A stretch of DNA of 64,000 nt from an uncultured Opitutia bacterium (GCA_903839035.1 CAIMAQ010000042.1:1-64000), one strand, 5' to 3'; shown: positions 7,707 through 16,233, counted from the stretch's first letter. Numbers and translations: made by a program. Notes: generated by a model from the sequence alone, not told the origin.

Positions 7707-9002
7707 ATGAGCCAGCCCCCCACTCCTTCCACGCCCATCGTGGCCGACTACTCCCGCCAGCCCGGCGGCACGTTCATCTCGCGCGCCGTCCTCGACGCCT
7801 TCACCGCCATGCCCCGCGGTCACCTGCGCATGGTGCTGCCCAACGGCGACGCCCGCGAATTCGGCGCGCAGACCACCGAGGTCACCCTCCCGCTCGGCCT
7901 GCCCGCCCTCGCCACGATCCGCGTGCTCCGACCCGCGTTTTTCAACAAATGCTTCTGGTCGGGGGACATCGGTTTCGCCGAGTCCTTCATCGCCGGCGAC
8001 TGGGAAACCCCCGACATCGCCGCCGTCATCGCCTGGTTCATCCTCAACCTCGAGCACGCCCCCACGCTCTCCGGCTCCCAGCGCGCCCGCTCGCTCGCGT
8101 TGAACCTCCTCCGCTTCGGCAACCGGGTCGGCCATCTCCTCCGGCCCAACTCCCGCACCACCGCCCGCCGCAACATCAGCGAGCACTACGATCTCTCCAA
8201 CGACTTCTTCGCCCTCTTCCTCGACCCGTCTATGATGTACTCCGGCGCGCACTGGAAGCGCCCCGGCATGTCCCTCGCCGAGGCGCAGCGGGAGAAAAAC
8301 GACGCCCTCTGCCGCAAGCTCCGCCTCGTGCCCACCGACCATGTCCTCGAGATCGGCAGCGGCTGGGGCGGCTGGTCCATGCACGCCGCCCGGACGTACG
8401 GCTGCCGCGTCACCACCGTCACCATCTCGCAACAGCAATTCGACCTCGCCACCGCGCGCGTCGCCGCCGCCGGGCTCACGGATCGCGTCGAGGTGAAATT
8501 CTGCGACTACCGCGACCTCACCGGCCGCTTCGACAAGATCGTCTCGATCGAGATGATGGAGGCCATCGGCCACCGCTACCTGCCGGCGTTCTGCGAGACC
8601 CTCAGCCGCGTCCTGAAACCCGACGGCCTGCTCGCCCTCCAGTTCATCACCTGCCCCGACGCCCGCTACGACCAGTTCCGCCGCGGTGTGGATTTCATCC
8701 AGAAGCACATCTTCCCGGGCTCGCTCCTGCTCTCGCTCAACCGCGTCAACGACCAGCTCACCCGTGCCGGCGGCTTCGTGCTCCACGGCGTCGAGGACTA
8801 CGGCCACGACTACGTCTCGACGCTCCGCGCGTGGCATGAAAATTTCCGCGCCCGCCTCGCCGCGGTCCGCGCCCTCGGCTTCGACGAGCGCTTCATCCGC
8901 AAGTGGAGCTACTACCTCGGCTACTGCGAGGCCGCCTTCGCCCTGCGCAACATCTCCGTCGTCCAGACCCTGCATACCCGGGCCAACAATATTTCTTTCT
9001 GA
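7707..9002 (+). CDS. cyclopropane-fatty-acyl-phospholipid synthase-like methyltransferase
   Basis: A 431-residue protein of the CFA synthase (CMAS) class, expected to methylate a double bond of a phospholipid acyl chain using S-adenosylmethionine. An N-terminal lipid-binding-type domain (about 1-135) is followed by EHYDLSNDFF, the SAM motif LEIGSGWGG and SIEMMEAIGHRY. In E. coli Cfa the motif YSCAYW carries a cysteine that binds bicarbonate; here it reads YSGAHW. That may mean methylation without ring closure. ATG 7707 is chosen as the first start that does not overlap the DUF1365 gene. It lies 58 bases after that gene. Confidence 0.87.
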   Translation: MSQPPTPSTPIVADYSRQPGGTFISRAVLDAFTAMPRGHLRMVLPNGDAREFGAQTTEVTLPLGLPALATIRVLRPAFFNKCFWSGDIGFAESFIAGDWETPDIAAVIAWFILNLEHAPTLSGSQRARSLALNLLRFGNRVGHLLRPNSRTTARRNISEHYDLSNDFFALFLDPSMMYSGAHWKRPGMSLAEAQREKNDALCRKLRLVPTDHVLEIGSGWGGWSMHAARTYGCRVTTVTISQQQFDLATARVAAAGLTDRVEVKFCDYRDLTGRFDKIVSIEMMEAIGHRYLPAFCETLSRVLKPDGLLALQFITCPDARYDQFRRGVDFIQKHIFPGSLLLSLNRVNDQLTRAGGFVLHGVEDYGHDYVSTLRAWHENFRARLAAVRALGFDERFIRKWSYYLGYCEAAFALRNISVVQTLHTRANNISF

Positions 9003-9062
9003 GGTAGGGCGCGACCGCTGGGCGCGCCACAACCTCGGCGGGCCCAGCGGTCCCGCCCTACC
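9003..9062. repeat. TAGGGCG-type inverted repeat between lipid genes
   Basis: GGTAGGGCGCGACCGCTGGGC is mirrored by GCCCAGCGGTCCCGCCCTACC with one mismatch in the arms. The right arm ends about 13 bases before the next ATG. It resembles the TAGGGCGGGTC elements at 34821 and 54914 but has a different internal sequence. Confidence 0.7.
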
Positions 9063-9074
9063 CCCTCCAATCCC

Positions 9075-9482
9075 ATGATCCTCTTCCTCCGCGCCCTCTT
9101 CCTCGTCATCATCGCCTCGATGCTGTGGGTCACGAGCTGGGCCAGCCTGCAGTGCCCGCTCTTCGCCATTCCGCGCGACGTCTTCACGCATCCGTGGTTC
9201 ATCGCGACCCTCTTCGACGCCTACTGGGGCTTTGTCACCTTCTACGTCTGGGTCGCCTACAAGCAGACTTCATGGATCGCAAAGATCGCCTGGTTCTGCG
9301 CCATCATCCTGCTCGGCAATCTCGCCATGTCCGCCTACTGCCTCAGGGAACTCTTCCGCATACCCCGCGACGGCCGGATCGCCGGCGTGCTCACCACCCG
9401 GCGCGAGGGCCCCGGCTGGCTCGGTCCGATCCTCGCCGTCCTCGGCCTGACGGTCACCCTGCTGGGTTTGCCACGCAGCTGA
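9075..9482 (+). CDS. small four-helix membrane protein (DUF1475-like)
   Basis: 135 residues with hydrophobic segments at about 3-20, 42-62, 67-90 and 112-131 and short loops, so nearly all of it lies in the membrane. The TLFDAYWGFVTFYVWVAYK stretch resembles DUF1475 proteins, an assignment from memory. It sits between a CFA-type methyltransferase and the DUF2062/DUF1295 pair, so a role as membrane partner in acyl-chain modification is plausible but unproven. Confidence 0.65.
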   Translation: MILFLRALFLVIIASMLWVTSWASLQCPLFAIPRDVFTHPWFIATLFDAYWGFVTFYVWVAYKQTSWIAKIAWFCAIILLGNLAMSAYCLRELFRIPRDGRIAGVLTTRREGPGWLGPILAVLGLTVTLLGLPRS

Positions 9483-9546
9483 TGTAACCCACCTGGCGCG
9501 AACACGGCTTGTGCCGGCCGGAAGCGTCGTTTAGCTATTTGCGGTT

Positions 9547-10101
9547 GTGCCAGAAAAACCCTCCCACCCTCCGCCCGCCCTTCGGCGCAATTTCTGGCAG
9601 CGGCGGGTGCGCGATCCGATCGTCGCCCAGCTGACGCAAGGCATCACGCCGGAAAAAATCGCGCTCACCGTCGCCGTCGGCAGCGCGTTCGCCCTCTTTC
9701 CGGTCCTCGGCACCACCACGCTGATCTGCTTCCTGATCGCTTGGGCCCTGCGACTGAACCAGCCCATCGTCCAACTCATCAACCAGGCACTCTGGCCCGC
9801 GCATTTTCCGGCCATCTTCGGCTGCATCTGGATCGGCGAGGCCCTCTTCGGCGCACCCCATGTGCACATCAACATCCGGTACCTGCGGAAAATGTCCGAC
9901 ATCGTCTGGAACGACCCCAACCTGTTCTTCCGCCAGTTCGGCCTCACCGTGATGTACGCCGTCGTCGCGTGGGCCATCATCGCGCCGTTCTACATCGCCC
10001 TCGTCTACTACATCGCCCTGCCGATCACCCGCGAGGTCACCTATCTCAAGCACAAGGCGGAGAAAATCCCGCCCGTGGCCCCCCCGCCGGCCGCGTCATG
10101 A
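9547..10101 (+). CDS. DUF2062 domain-containing membrane protein
   Basis: 184 residues. After a basic start (RRNFWQRRVRDP) comes TPEKIALTVAVGSAFALFPVLGTTT, the characteristic DUF2062 membrane segment. A second hydrophobic region and a basic tail with Pro and Ala follow. DUF2062 domains occur alone or attached to glycosyltransferases; their function is unknown. The start is a GTG. The stop overlaps the next ATG in ATGA, showing translational coupling to the DUF1295 gene. Confidence 0.8.
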   Translation: MPEKPSHPPPALRRNFWQRRVRDPIVAQLTQGITPEKIALTVAVGSAFALFPVLGTTTLICFLIAWALRLNQPIVQLINQALWPAHFPAIFGCIWIGEALFGAPHVHINIRYLRKMSDIVWNDPNLFFRQFGLTVMYAVVAWAIIAPFYIALVYYIALPITREVTYLKHKAEKIPPVAPPPAAS

Positions 10102-10886
10102 GCCCCCTCGCCCTGCTGCTGATCGCCCTCGCGGTTCTCTGCGCCGCCTTCGGCCTGCTCTACCTCGTCGCCCGCCGGATGGACAACTACGGCATCGTGG
10201 ACATCGCGTGGTCGTATGCCTTTGGCGCCCTCGCGGCTTTCTACGCCCTCGCCGGCCCCGGCTGGCCGGTCCGCCGTGCGCTCATCGCCGCCATGGCCGT
10301 CCTCTGGAGCGCACGGCTCGGCACGCATCTCGCCATCCGTGTGATCGGGCACCATCCGGTGGAGGACGGACGCTACCAGCAGCTGCGCAAGGACTGGGCG
10401 GGAAACTTCACCACCAGGATGGCCGGCTTTTTCCAGATGCAGGCCGGGTCCGTCATCCTGCTCGGCGCCGCCTTCCTCATCGCCTGCCTCAATCCCGCCC
10501 CCGCCCTGCACCCGCTGGAACTCGCCGGCGCCGCCCTCTGGCTCATCGCCATCAGCGGCGAGGCCCTCGCCGACGCCCAGCTCGCCGCCTTCAAGCGTCA
10601 GGCCTCCAACAAGGGGAAGGTCTGCGACGTCGGCCTGTGGCACTACAGCCGGCACCCGAACTACTTTTTCGAGTGGCTCATCTGGATCGCCTATTTCGTC
10701 TTTGCCCTCGGCTCATCCTGGGGCTGGGTCGCGATTATCGGCCCGGCCAGCATCCTTTACCTGCTGTTGCGCGTAACAGGCATACCAATGACCGAAGAAC
10801 AAAGCCTCCGCAGCCGCGGCGACGCCTACCGTCGCTACCAGTCGGCCACGAGTGCGTTCATTCCTTGGTTCCCACGGAAGAAATAG
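10098..10886 (+). CDS. DUF1295 / steroid 5-alpha-reductase-like membrane protein
   Basis: 262 residues, polytopic. The C-terminal half has GLWHYSRHPNYFFEW and GIPMTEEQSLRSRGDAYRRYQ, the signature of DUF1295 proteins in the steroid 5-alpha-reductase and isoprenylcysteine methyltransferase fold. Such proteins bind NADPH or SAM near the membrane and could reduce or modify a lipid double bond. The ATG overlaps the DUF2062 stop codon by 4 bases. The substrate is inferred only from the neighbouring desaturase and methyltransferases. Confidence 0.85.
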   Translation: MSPLALLLIALAVLCAAFGLLYLVARRMDNYGIVDIAWSYAFGALAAFYALAGPGWPVRRALIAAMAVLWSARLGTHLAIRVIGHHPVEDGRYQQLRKDWAGNFTTRMAGFFQMQAGSVILLGAAFLIACLNPAPALHPLELAGAALWLIAISGEALADAQLAAFKRQASNKGKVCDVGLWHYSRHPNYFFEWLIWIAYFVFALGSSWGWVAIIGPASILYLLLRVTGIPMTEEQSLRSRGDAYRRYQSATSAFIPWFPRKK

Positions 10887-10993
10887 CGGGGAGAGGGTAG
10901 CGAGTCGCGAGCATCCGTCCTTCTTAACTCGCACCTGCGAACTGCCCTCTGAATCGCAAAAATCCCTACTCCCTACTCGCGACCCGCTACTTT
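10887..10993. repeat. GTAGCGAGTCGCGAG inverted repeat
   Basis: GTAGCGAGTCGCGAG near 10897 is mirrored by CTCGCGACCCGCTAC ending at 10990 with one mismatch. The inner sequence has further word-like repeats (cgcacctgcgaa, ccctactccctac). It separates DUF1295 from the second methyltransferase and is probably an intergenic repeat rather than part of either gene. Confidence 0.65.
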
Positions 10994-11004
10994 CAGCCAG
11001 TCCC

Positions 11005-12018
11005 ATGCTCGACTCCCTGCTCGAAAAAAACCTCCTGCCCGACTGGCTCGTCCGGATCGGCATCCGCCGGCTCCTCGCCCAGCGCCTCCGCGACGAGTCC
11101 GCGCGCTATAACCGCGACGCGTACGTCGTCGACCTGAAGACGCGCGCCCTCGCCGAGCAGACCGCCGCCGCCAACGAGCAGCACTACGAGGTCGCCACGC
11201 CGTTCTACCAGTTCTGTCTGGGCAGGCGCCTGAAATACTCCGGCTGCCTCTACCCCACCGGCACTGAGACGCTCGACCAGGCCGAGGAAGCCATGCTCGC
11301 CCTCTACGCCGAGCGCGCCCAACTGGCCGACGGCCAGAACATCCTCGAACTCGGCTGCGGCTGGGGCTCCCTCGCCCTCTACAACGCCGCGCGTTTCCCG
11401 CACTCGAAGATCACCGCAATCTCCAATTCCCGCACACAGAAGGAGTTCATCGACACCGAGGCGCGGAAACGCGGGCTCACCAACCTCCGCATCATCACCT
11501 GCGACATCAACGCCTTCGACATCGTCCCGGGCCAGTTCGACCGCGTGGTGTCCGTCGAGATGTTCGAGCACCTGAAGAACTACCAGCGGCTCTTCGCCCA
11601 CATCGCCCGCTGGCTCAAGCCCGGCGGCCTGCTCTTCGTCCACATCTTCACCCATTCCCGCTTCTCCTACCACTTTGTCTCCGAGGGCCCCAGTGACTGG
11701 ATGAGCCGCTATTTCTTCACCGGCGGTCAAATGCCGGCGCACGACCTGCTCCCGCAGTTCCAGGACGACCTGAAGCTCGTCTCCGACTGGCAGGTCAACG
11801 GCACCCATTACCAGAAAACCGCCGAGCACTGGCTCAAGAACATGGACGCCCACCGCGAGGAGATCTTCCCGCTGTTCATCGACACCTACGGCCGCGAGCA
11901 CGCGACCAAGTGGTGGGCCTACTGGCGGGTGTTCTACCTGAGCTGCGCCGAACTCTGGGGCTACCGCGGCGGCCGCGAGTGGATCGTCAGCCACTACCTG
12001 TTCAAGAAGCCGGAGTAA
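11005..12018 (+). CDS. second CFA-type SAM-dependent methyltransferase
   Basis: 337 residues of the CMAS superfamily but a different subfamily from the 7707-9002 enzyme. It lacks the long N-terminal domain and opens MLDSLLEKNLLPDW. Motifs include NEQHYEVATPFYQ, LKYSGCLYP, the SAM-binding LELGCGWGS and SVEMFEHL. Like its neighbour it should methylate an unsaturated lipid or related acceptor. Two unlike methyltransferases in one cluster suggest two successive methylations or two substrates. ATG 11005 lies just past an inverted repeat; the longer reading from 10852 would translate that repeat and overlap DUF1295. Confidence 0.87.
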   Translation: MLDSLLEKNLLPDWLVRIGIRRLLAQRLRDESARYNRDAYVVDLKTRALAEQTAAANEQHYEVATPFYQFCLGRRLKYSGCLYPTGTETLDQAEEAMLALYAERAQLADGQNILELGCGWGSLALYNAARFPHSKITAISNSRTQKEFIDTEARKRGLTNLRIITCDINAFDIVPGQFDRVVSVEMFEHLKNYQRLFAHIARWLKPGGLLFVHIFTHSRFSYHFVSEGPSDWMSRYFFTGGQMPAHDLLPQFQDDLKLVSDWQVNGTHYQKTAEHWLKNMDAHREEIFPLFIDTYGREHATKWWAYWRVFYLSCAELWGYRGGREWIVSHYLFKKPE

Positions 12019-12118
12019 TCGCAAAAGCACGAAAGAGCGTAAGAGCGAAAATTGAAAACCAATCCCCCTGATCAGGATCGTTTTCGCGTTTTGGCCCTTT
12101 CGTGCATTTGCGATAAAA
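12018..12118. repeat. CGCAAAAGCACGAAAG inverted repeat
   Basis: ATCGCAAAAGCACGAAAG at the left is mirrored by CTTTCGTGCATTTGCGAT at the right with one mismatch in 18. GCGAAAA and TTTTCGC form an inner pair. It begins at the stop codon of the methyltransferase and runs into the start region of the following TPR gene. Confidence 0.7.
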
Positions 12119-12882
12119 TCGGGAGGTTCTCCCGCCTTAGCCTGTGGGTTTTATCCGCCTTCGCGATCATCTCAGTCGTAAACGCCGCCAACATAGACGA
12201 CGTGTTGAAATCCGCGCTCGCCGCCGAGGCGCGCTGGGACACGCCAACCGCCCTGCAGCTGTTCCGGCAGGCCGACGCCCTGCACCCGAACGACGCGATG
12301 ATCCTGCAAAAGGTCTCGAAGCAATACTCCGACGCGACCAGCGACACCACCAACCCCGTCGAAAAGCAAAAGCTCAGCGCCGAGGCCCTCGCCTACGCCC
12401 AGCGCGCCGTCGCCCTCGAGCCGAAGAACCCCGTCAACATTCTCTCCGTCGCCATCTGCTACGGCAAACTGGCCACGTTCTCCGACACTCGCACCAAGCT
12501 CGAATACTCGCGCCACGTGAAGGAGTACGCCGAGGAGGCCCTTGCGCTGAAACCCGACTACGACTACGCCCACCACATTCTCGGCCGCTGGCACTACGAG
12601 GTCGCCACACTCGGCGTGGGCCCGCGTTTCCTCGTGAAGATCATTTACGGCGGCCTGCCCGCCGCCTCAACCGCGGAGGCCGTCCACCAATTGCGCCGCG
12701 CCACCGAGCTCGCCCCCGAAAAGCCCGCCCACCGCGTGGAACTCGGCCTCGCCCTCCTTGCCGACGGTCAACGTGAACTCGCCCGCCAGACCCTCGAGCA
12801 GGCCCTCGCGATGCCCAAGTGCGAGAAATACGACAACGAAGCCTTCGCCCGCGCCCGCGCCGGTTTGGAGAAATTGCGGTAA
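12052..12882 (+). CDS. exported TPR-repeat protein
   Basis: About 276 residues. A hydrophobic stretch LWVLSAFAIISVVNAAN looks like a signal peptide ending near residue 46. TPR-type helices follow (AEARWDTPTALQLFRQADALHPND, then AYAQRAVALEPKN and similar). The order resembles RMD1/FAM82-like TPR proteins, which share GPRFLVKIIYGGLP. The start is uncertain: no ATG precedes the signal sequence, and TTG 12052 and TTG 12091 both fall inside an inverted repeat. It closes the same-strand lipid cluster, possibly by chance. Confidence 0.75.
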   Translation: MKTNPPDQDRFRVLALSCICDKIGRFSRLSLWVLSAFAIISVVNAANIDDVLKSALAAEARWDTPTALQLFRQADALHPNDAMILQKVSKQYSDATSDTTNPVEKQKLSAEALAYAQRAVALEPKNPVNILSVAICYGKLATFSDTRTKLEYSRHVKEYAEEALALKPDYDYAHHILGRWHYEVATLGVGPRFLVKIIYGGLPAASTAEAVHQLRRATELAPEKPAHRVELGLALLADGQRELARQTLEQALAMPKCEKYDNEAFARARAGLEKLR

Positions 12883-12920
12883 ACTCCACAACCATGCTTG
12901 CCCGCGAAACCGGATCGAAA

Positions 12921-15900
12921 TCACTCCGGCAGTTTGAAATTCTCGAACTGCGTCTTCAGCTCCTGCAAAAACGCCGCCGTGCCCGCGCCATTCACCACGC
13001 GGTGGTCAAAGGTAACCGAGAGCGTGGCAACTTCCACGGGGTGGATTACGCCGCTGTCATTGATCATCCGCTCATGCGCCGTGCCGACAAAGAGCGTGCT
13101 CATCGCCGGTGGCACCACGATGGGCTGCGCCTTCTCGATGCCAAACGCCCCGAGGCTCGTCAGGTTCAGCGGCGCCTGCACCTCCTCGGGCTTGCCCGTC
13201 CGCGCCGACTCCAGCGCCTTGGCATACGCGGCGACAAACCCCGGCCAGTCGAACAAATTGCTCTTCCGGATCACCGCCGTCGCCAGCCGGTCGCCCTCGA
13301 GCGCCACCGCGATGCCCAGCTCGAAGTCCTTGTGCTCCAGGATCGCGCCGTCCTTGGCCACGATCCGGCGGAACGCGGCATGCTTCTCCATCGCGCGCAC
13401 CACGCACCAGGCCATCATCACCGAGGGTGACGGCGCGGCCTTGCCTGATTTTTTCTTCGCCGCCTCGCGCGCCAGCCGGATCGCGCCGTAGCGGACGTCC
13501 ATCTCCATGTTCGCGGGTACCACACTGTCCAGCCGCCGGGTGATCGCCGCCGGCAGCGCAGGCTCGCGCCGCTCGCCGGGTGGCGCGGACACGGCCGGAG
13601 CCGCGGGCCGCTGCTGAAGCTGCTGCAGACTCGCATGATCCGCCGGCGCACTCGGTGCCGCTCCCGCCGGGGCGTTATCCCCCGCCACCAGCGCGATTTC
13701 CTGGCCGATCTCGACCGTGTCATCCGCCTTGATTTTCCACGCCTTGAACGTGCCCGTGAAGGACGCCTCGATCGGGTAAACCGCCTTGTCGGTCTCGACC
13801 TCGCAGAGCACGTCGTCGTGGCTGACCTTGTCGCCAGGCCGCTTGTGCAGCGCGACCACGCGCGCCGAGCGCAGGCCCTCGCCCATGATCGGCACTTTCA
13901 CGACAATGTCGCTGGAGACAGGCACGCCGGAATTTACGGGCGCCGCCGGCTGGCCGGAAGCAGAAACGCTGGGCGGTGCCGGGAGCGCTGCGCCGGAAAC
14001 TGCAGCCTTGGGTGCACTGCCCGCCGGCCCTGAGCTGGTCGAAGGGATCGAGGTCGCGAGCGCCCGGCGCAGTGCCGCCGCAATGCGCTTCGCGTCGGGC
14101 AGCGCGGCGTATTCGTACACGGGGCTGTAGCCGATCATCACGTTGCCCTTCGACACCAATACCGGCGGGGCGACCATCCGGCTCCAGACGTCGGGCCGGC
14201 CCGCAATGTGCGAAATGATCATCTGGCCGACGGAGCAGTTCTCCGTGTCCTCCTGCACCACCACGAGCCGGCCGGTCTTGCGCACCGACTCCTCGATCAT
14301 CTCGTGGTCCCACGGCACGATCGAGCGCAGGTCGATCAGCTCGACGCTGACCGCATCCCCGACGGCCGCGACGGCCTCGAGCGATTTCTCCATCGTGTTG
14401 CCCCACGCCACCAGCGTGACATCGCGACCCGGCTGGCGCAGGCGCGCATGCCCGATCGGCACCGCCATCGCGGGTTCGTCGATCTCGCGCTCGGCCCAGA
14501 GCATGTGTTTCGGCGCGAGGAAGATCACCGGGTCCTCCGAGTGCATCGCCGTCCAGAGCAGCCCGGCCGCGTCCTCCGGCGTGCTGGGAATCACCACCTT
14601 GAGCCCCGGAAAATGCGCGATCGCCGCCTCGTTCGCCTGCGAGTGCCAGAGCGAGCCGCCCGGCAGGTAGGCGCCGTACGGCGCGTAGATCACGACCGGG
14701 CACGACCACTTGCCATACGTGCGCCAGCGGAGCGTCGCGAGGTTCGTCACCAGCTGGTTCCAGCCCGGGTAAATAAAATCAATGAACTGCAGCTCGAACA
14801 CCGGCCGCTTGCCGTAGCTCGCCAGCCCGCACGCGACGCCAAGGATCGTGCTCTCCGCCAGCGGCGAGTTGAACACCTGCTCCGGGAAATCCGTCGAAAG
14901 CTTCTGCGTGAGCCGGAACACCCCGCCCTTCGGGTCCTCGATGTCCTCGCCAAAGATCAACCGGCCCGGATCCGAGTCGAGCCCCGCGCGCAGCGTGAGG
15001 TTGATCACGTCACCCATCCGGTACTTGCCCGGCCGGAGCACCTGCTCGTCGAGCTGCGCGGGCTGCGACGACACGTTCATCTCCAGCTCGTTCGCAATGG
15101 GATTCTCCGCCAGTTCGGCCGCGGCGTAGTCGAGCCGCACGCGTTCCTTGATCTCCTTGTCGAGCGTCTCGTACTCCGCCTCGGTCAGCTCGCCCTCGGC
15201 GATGAGCTGGATTTTCAGCTGCAGCAGCGGGTCACGCTCCCCGAGCGTCGCCAGCTCCTCCTTGCTGCGGTAAATGGCCTGGTCGTCGGAACTCGTGTGG
15301 CTGGAGAGTCGCTCGAGCTTCAGCCACAGCAGCACCGGCCCGCCGCCCGCGCGGATCTCCGCCAGGGCGGTTTCCGTCGCGGTGTGGACCGCCTCGACGT
15401 CCCAGCCCTCGACCAGGCGCCACTGCTCCTCGTTGAGCACGCTGAGCGCGCGCGGCGTCGTGCGGCGCGTCGGCGTGCTGATGCCAAAGCCGTTGTCCTC
15501 GACGATGAACAGCACCGGCAGTTTCCGCTCCTGCGCAAAGCACACCGCCTCGTAGAAATCACCCTGTCGGGTGGCGGCGTCGCCCACCGTCGTAACCACC
15601 ACGTTTTTCTTCCCGTCCAGCTGCATGCCCCACGCCATGCCGCAGGCCGGCAGCAGCTGCGCCGCCGTTGGCGTGGGCACGCTCCAGATGTTCAGTTCGC
15701 GATAGCTGTAATGGGACGGCATCTGCCGGCCGCCGGAGGACGACTCGCGCTTCGCCATGTAGTCGAGGGCGAGCTGCTTTGTCGTCACACCCCGCCCGAG
15801 CACGAGGCCGCGGTCGCGGTAATACGGCACAATGTAATCGTCGGGCTGCAGCTGCAGGCCCGCGGCGGCGAGTGCCTCGTGGCCGCGGCCGGACACATGG

Positions 15901-16022
15901 AAGTGCCCCTTGCCCTGGCGGTTGAGGTTTTCCTCGCGCAGGTCGCCGTGACGGCTTTCCAGGATGGTCGTCAGCAACCGGCGCTTGAGGGGCGTGGACA
16001 GGCGGGAGGCAACAGCAGGCAT
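12921..16022 (-). CDS. fused 2-oxoacid dehydrogenase E1alpha-E1beta-lipoyl-E2
   Basis: A single 1033-residue chain carrying most of a 2-oxoacid (pyruvate or branched-chain type) dehydrogenase complex. E1alpha spans about 1-320, with the thiamine-diphosphate motif beginning GDAATRQGDF at 147 and ending N177. E1beta spans about 330-680 (LIFGEDIEDPKGGVF, PLAESTILG). A Pro/Ala linker is followed by a lipoyl domain with EVETDKAVY and then the E2 acyltransferase domain. The active-site motif is DHRVVNG near 1006-1012, with Asn where Asp is usual. I see no peripheral-subunit-binding domain and no E3 gene nearby. The start is supported by AGGAG 4 bases upstream of the ATG. Confidence 0.9.
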   Translation of the reverse strand: MPAVASRLSTPLKRRLLTTILESRHGDLREENLNRQGKGHFHVSGRGHEALAAAGLQLQPDDYIVPYYRDRGLVLGRGVTTKQLALDYMAKRESSSGGRQMPSHYSYRELNIWSVPTPTAAQLLPACGMAWGMQLDGKKNVVVTTVGDAATRQGDFYEAVCFAQERKLPVLFIVEDNGFGISTPTRRTTPRALSVLNEEQWRLVEGWDVEAVHTATETALAEIRAGGGPVLLWLKLERLSSHTSSDDQAIYRSKEELATLGERDPLLQLKIQLIAEGELTEAEYETLDKEIKERVRLDYAAAELAENPIANELEMNVSSQPAQLDEQVLRPGKYRMGDVINLTLRAGLDSDPGRLIFGEDIEDPKGGVFRLTQKLSTDFPEQVFNSPLAESTILGVACGLASYGKRPVFELQFIDFIYPGWNQLVTNLATLRWRTYGKWSCPVVIYAPYGAYLPGGSLWHSQANEAAIAHFPGLKVVIPSTPEDAAGLLWTAMHSEDPVIFLAPKHMLWAEREIDEPAMAVPIGHARLRQPGRDVTLVAWGNTMEKSLEAVAAVGDAVSVELIDLRSIVPWDHEMIEESVRKTGRLVVVQEDTENCSVGQMIISHIAGRPDVWSRMVAPPVLVSKGNVMIGYSPVYEYAALPDAKRIAAALRRALATSIPSTSSGPAGSAPKAAVSGAALPAPPSVSASGQPAAPVNSGVPVSSDIVVKVPIMGEGLRSARVVALHKRPGDKVSHDDVLCEVETDKAVYPIEASFTGTFKAWKIKADDTVEIGQEIALVAGDNAPAGAAPSAPADHASLQQLQQRPAAPAVSAPPGERREPALPAAITRRLDSVVPANMEMDVRYGAIRLAREAAKKKSGKAAPSPSVMMAWCVVRAMEKHAAFRRIVAKDGAILEHKDFELGIAVALEGDRLATAVIRKSNLFDWPGFVAAYAKALESARTGKPEEVQAPLNLTSLGAFGIEKAQPIVVPPAMSTLFVGTAHERMINDSGVIHPVEVATLSVTFDHRVVNGAGTAAFLQELKTQFENFKLPE
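14028..14046. repeat. CCCTGAGC...TCGAAGGG repeat in the E1-E2 linker
   Basis: The sequence ccctgagctggtcgaaggg is a one-base variant of an inverted repeat common between genes in many bacteria. Here it lies inside the coding region and is read as part of the Ser/Pro/Ala linker (IPSTSSGPAG on the protein strand) between E1beta and the lipoyl domain. Confidence 0.65.
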
Positions 16023-16127
16023 GAGACTCCTAAGGGGGGTCGGGAGTTGAGGTTTCTTATTGCTCCCAACCTCGCCCAAACCCCGCCCAAAGCAACGCGT
16101 TTCCCCTACTCCCTTCGGAGTAAAATG

Positions 16128-16226
16128 CATTTATCGCGGAAATGCGGCGGAACGGAGGCCGGGCAACACTCCTTCTGAACGTGAACGGATTCCGCGTTTC
16201 CGCTCCTCCGGGCTTCCGCGATAAAT
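16128..16226. repeat. TTTATCGCGGAA inverted repeat
   Basis: TTTATCGCGGAA near 16130 and TTCCGCGATAAA near 16215 are perfectly complementary. GCGGAACGGAGG and the degenerate CCGCTCCTCC pair inside. It fills the gap between the start of the fused dehydrogenase gene and the stop of the FadJ-like gene, both on the minus strand. Confidence 0.65.
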
Positions 16227-16233
16227 TCTGACG

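Noticed and set aside
9003-9062. Small gene between the methyltransferase and the DUF1475-like gene
   Set aside because: The sequence is an inverted repeat with no usable start.
14208-16178. A 656-codon open frame on the + strand opposite the fused dehydrogenase gene
   Set aside because: Arginine- and leucine-rich shadow of a GC-rich real gene; no domain is recognisable and the opposite strand has complete enzyme motifs.
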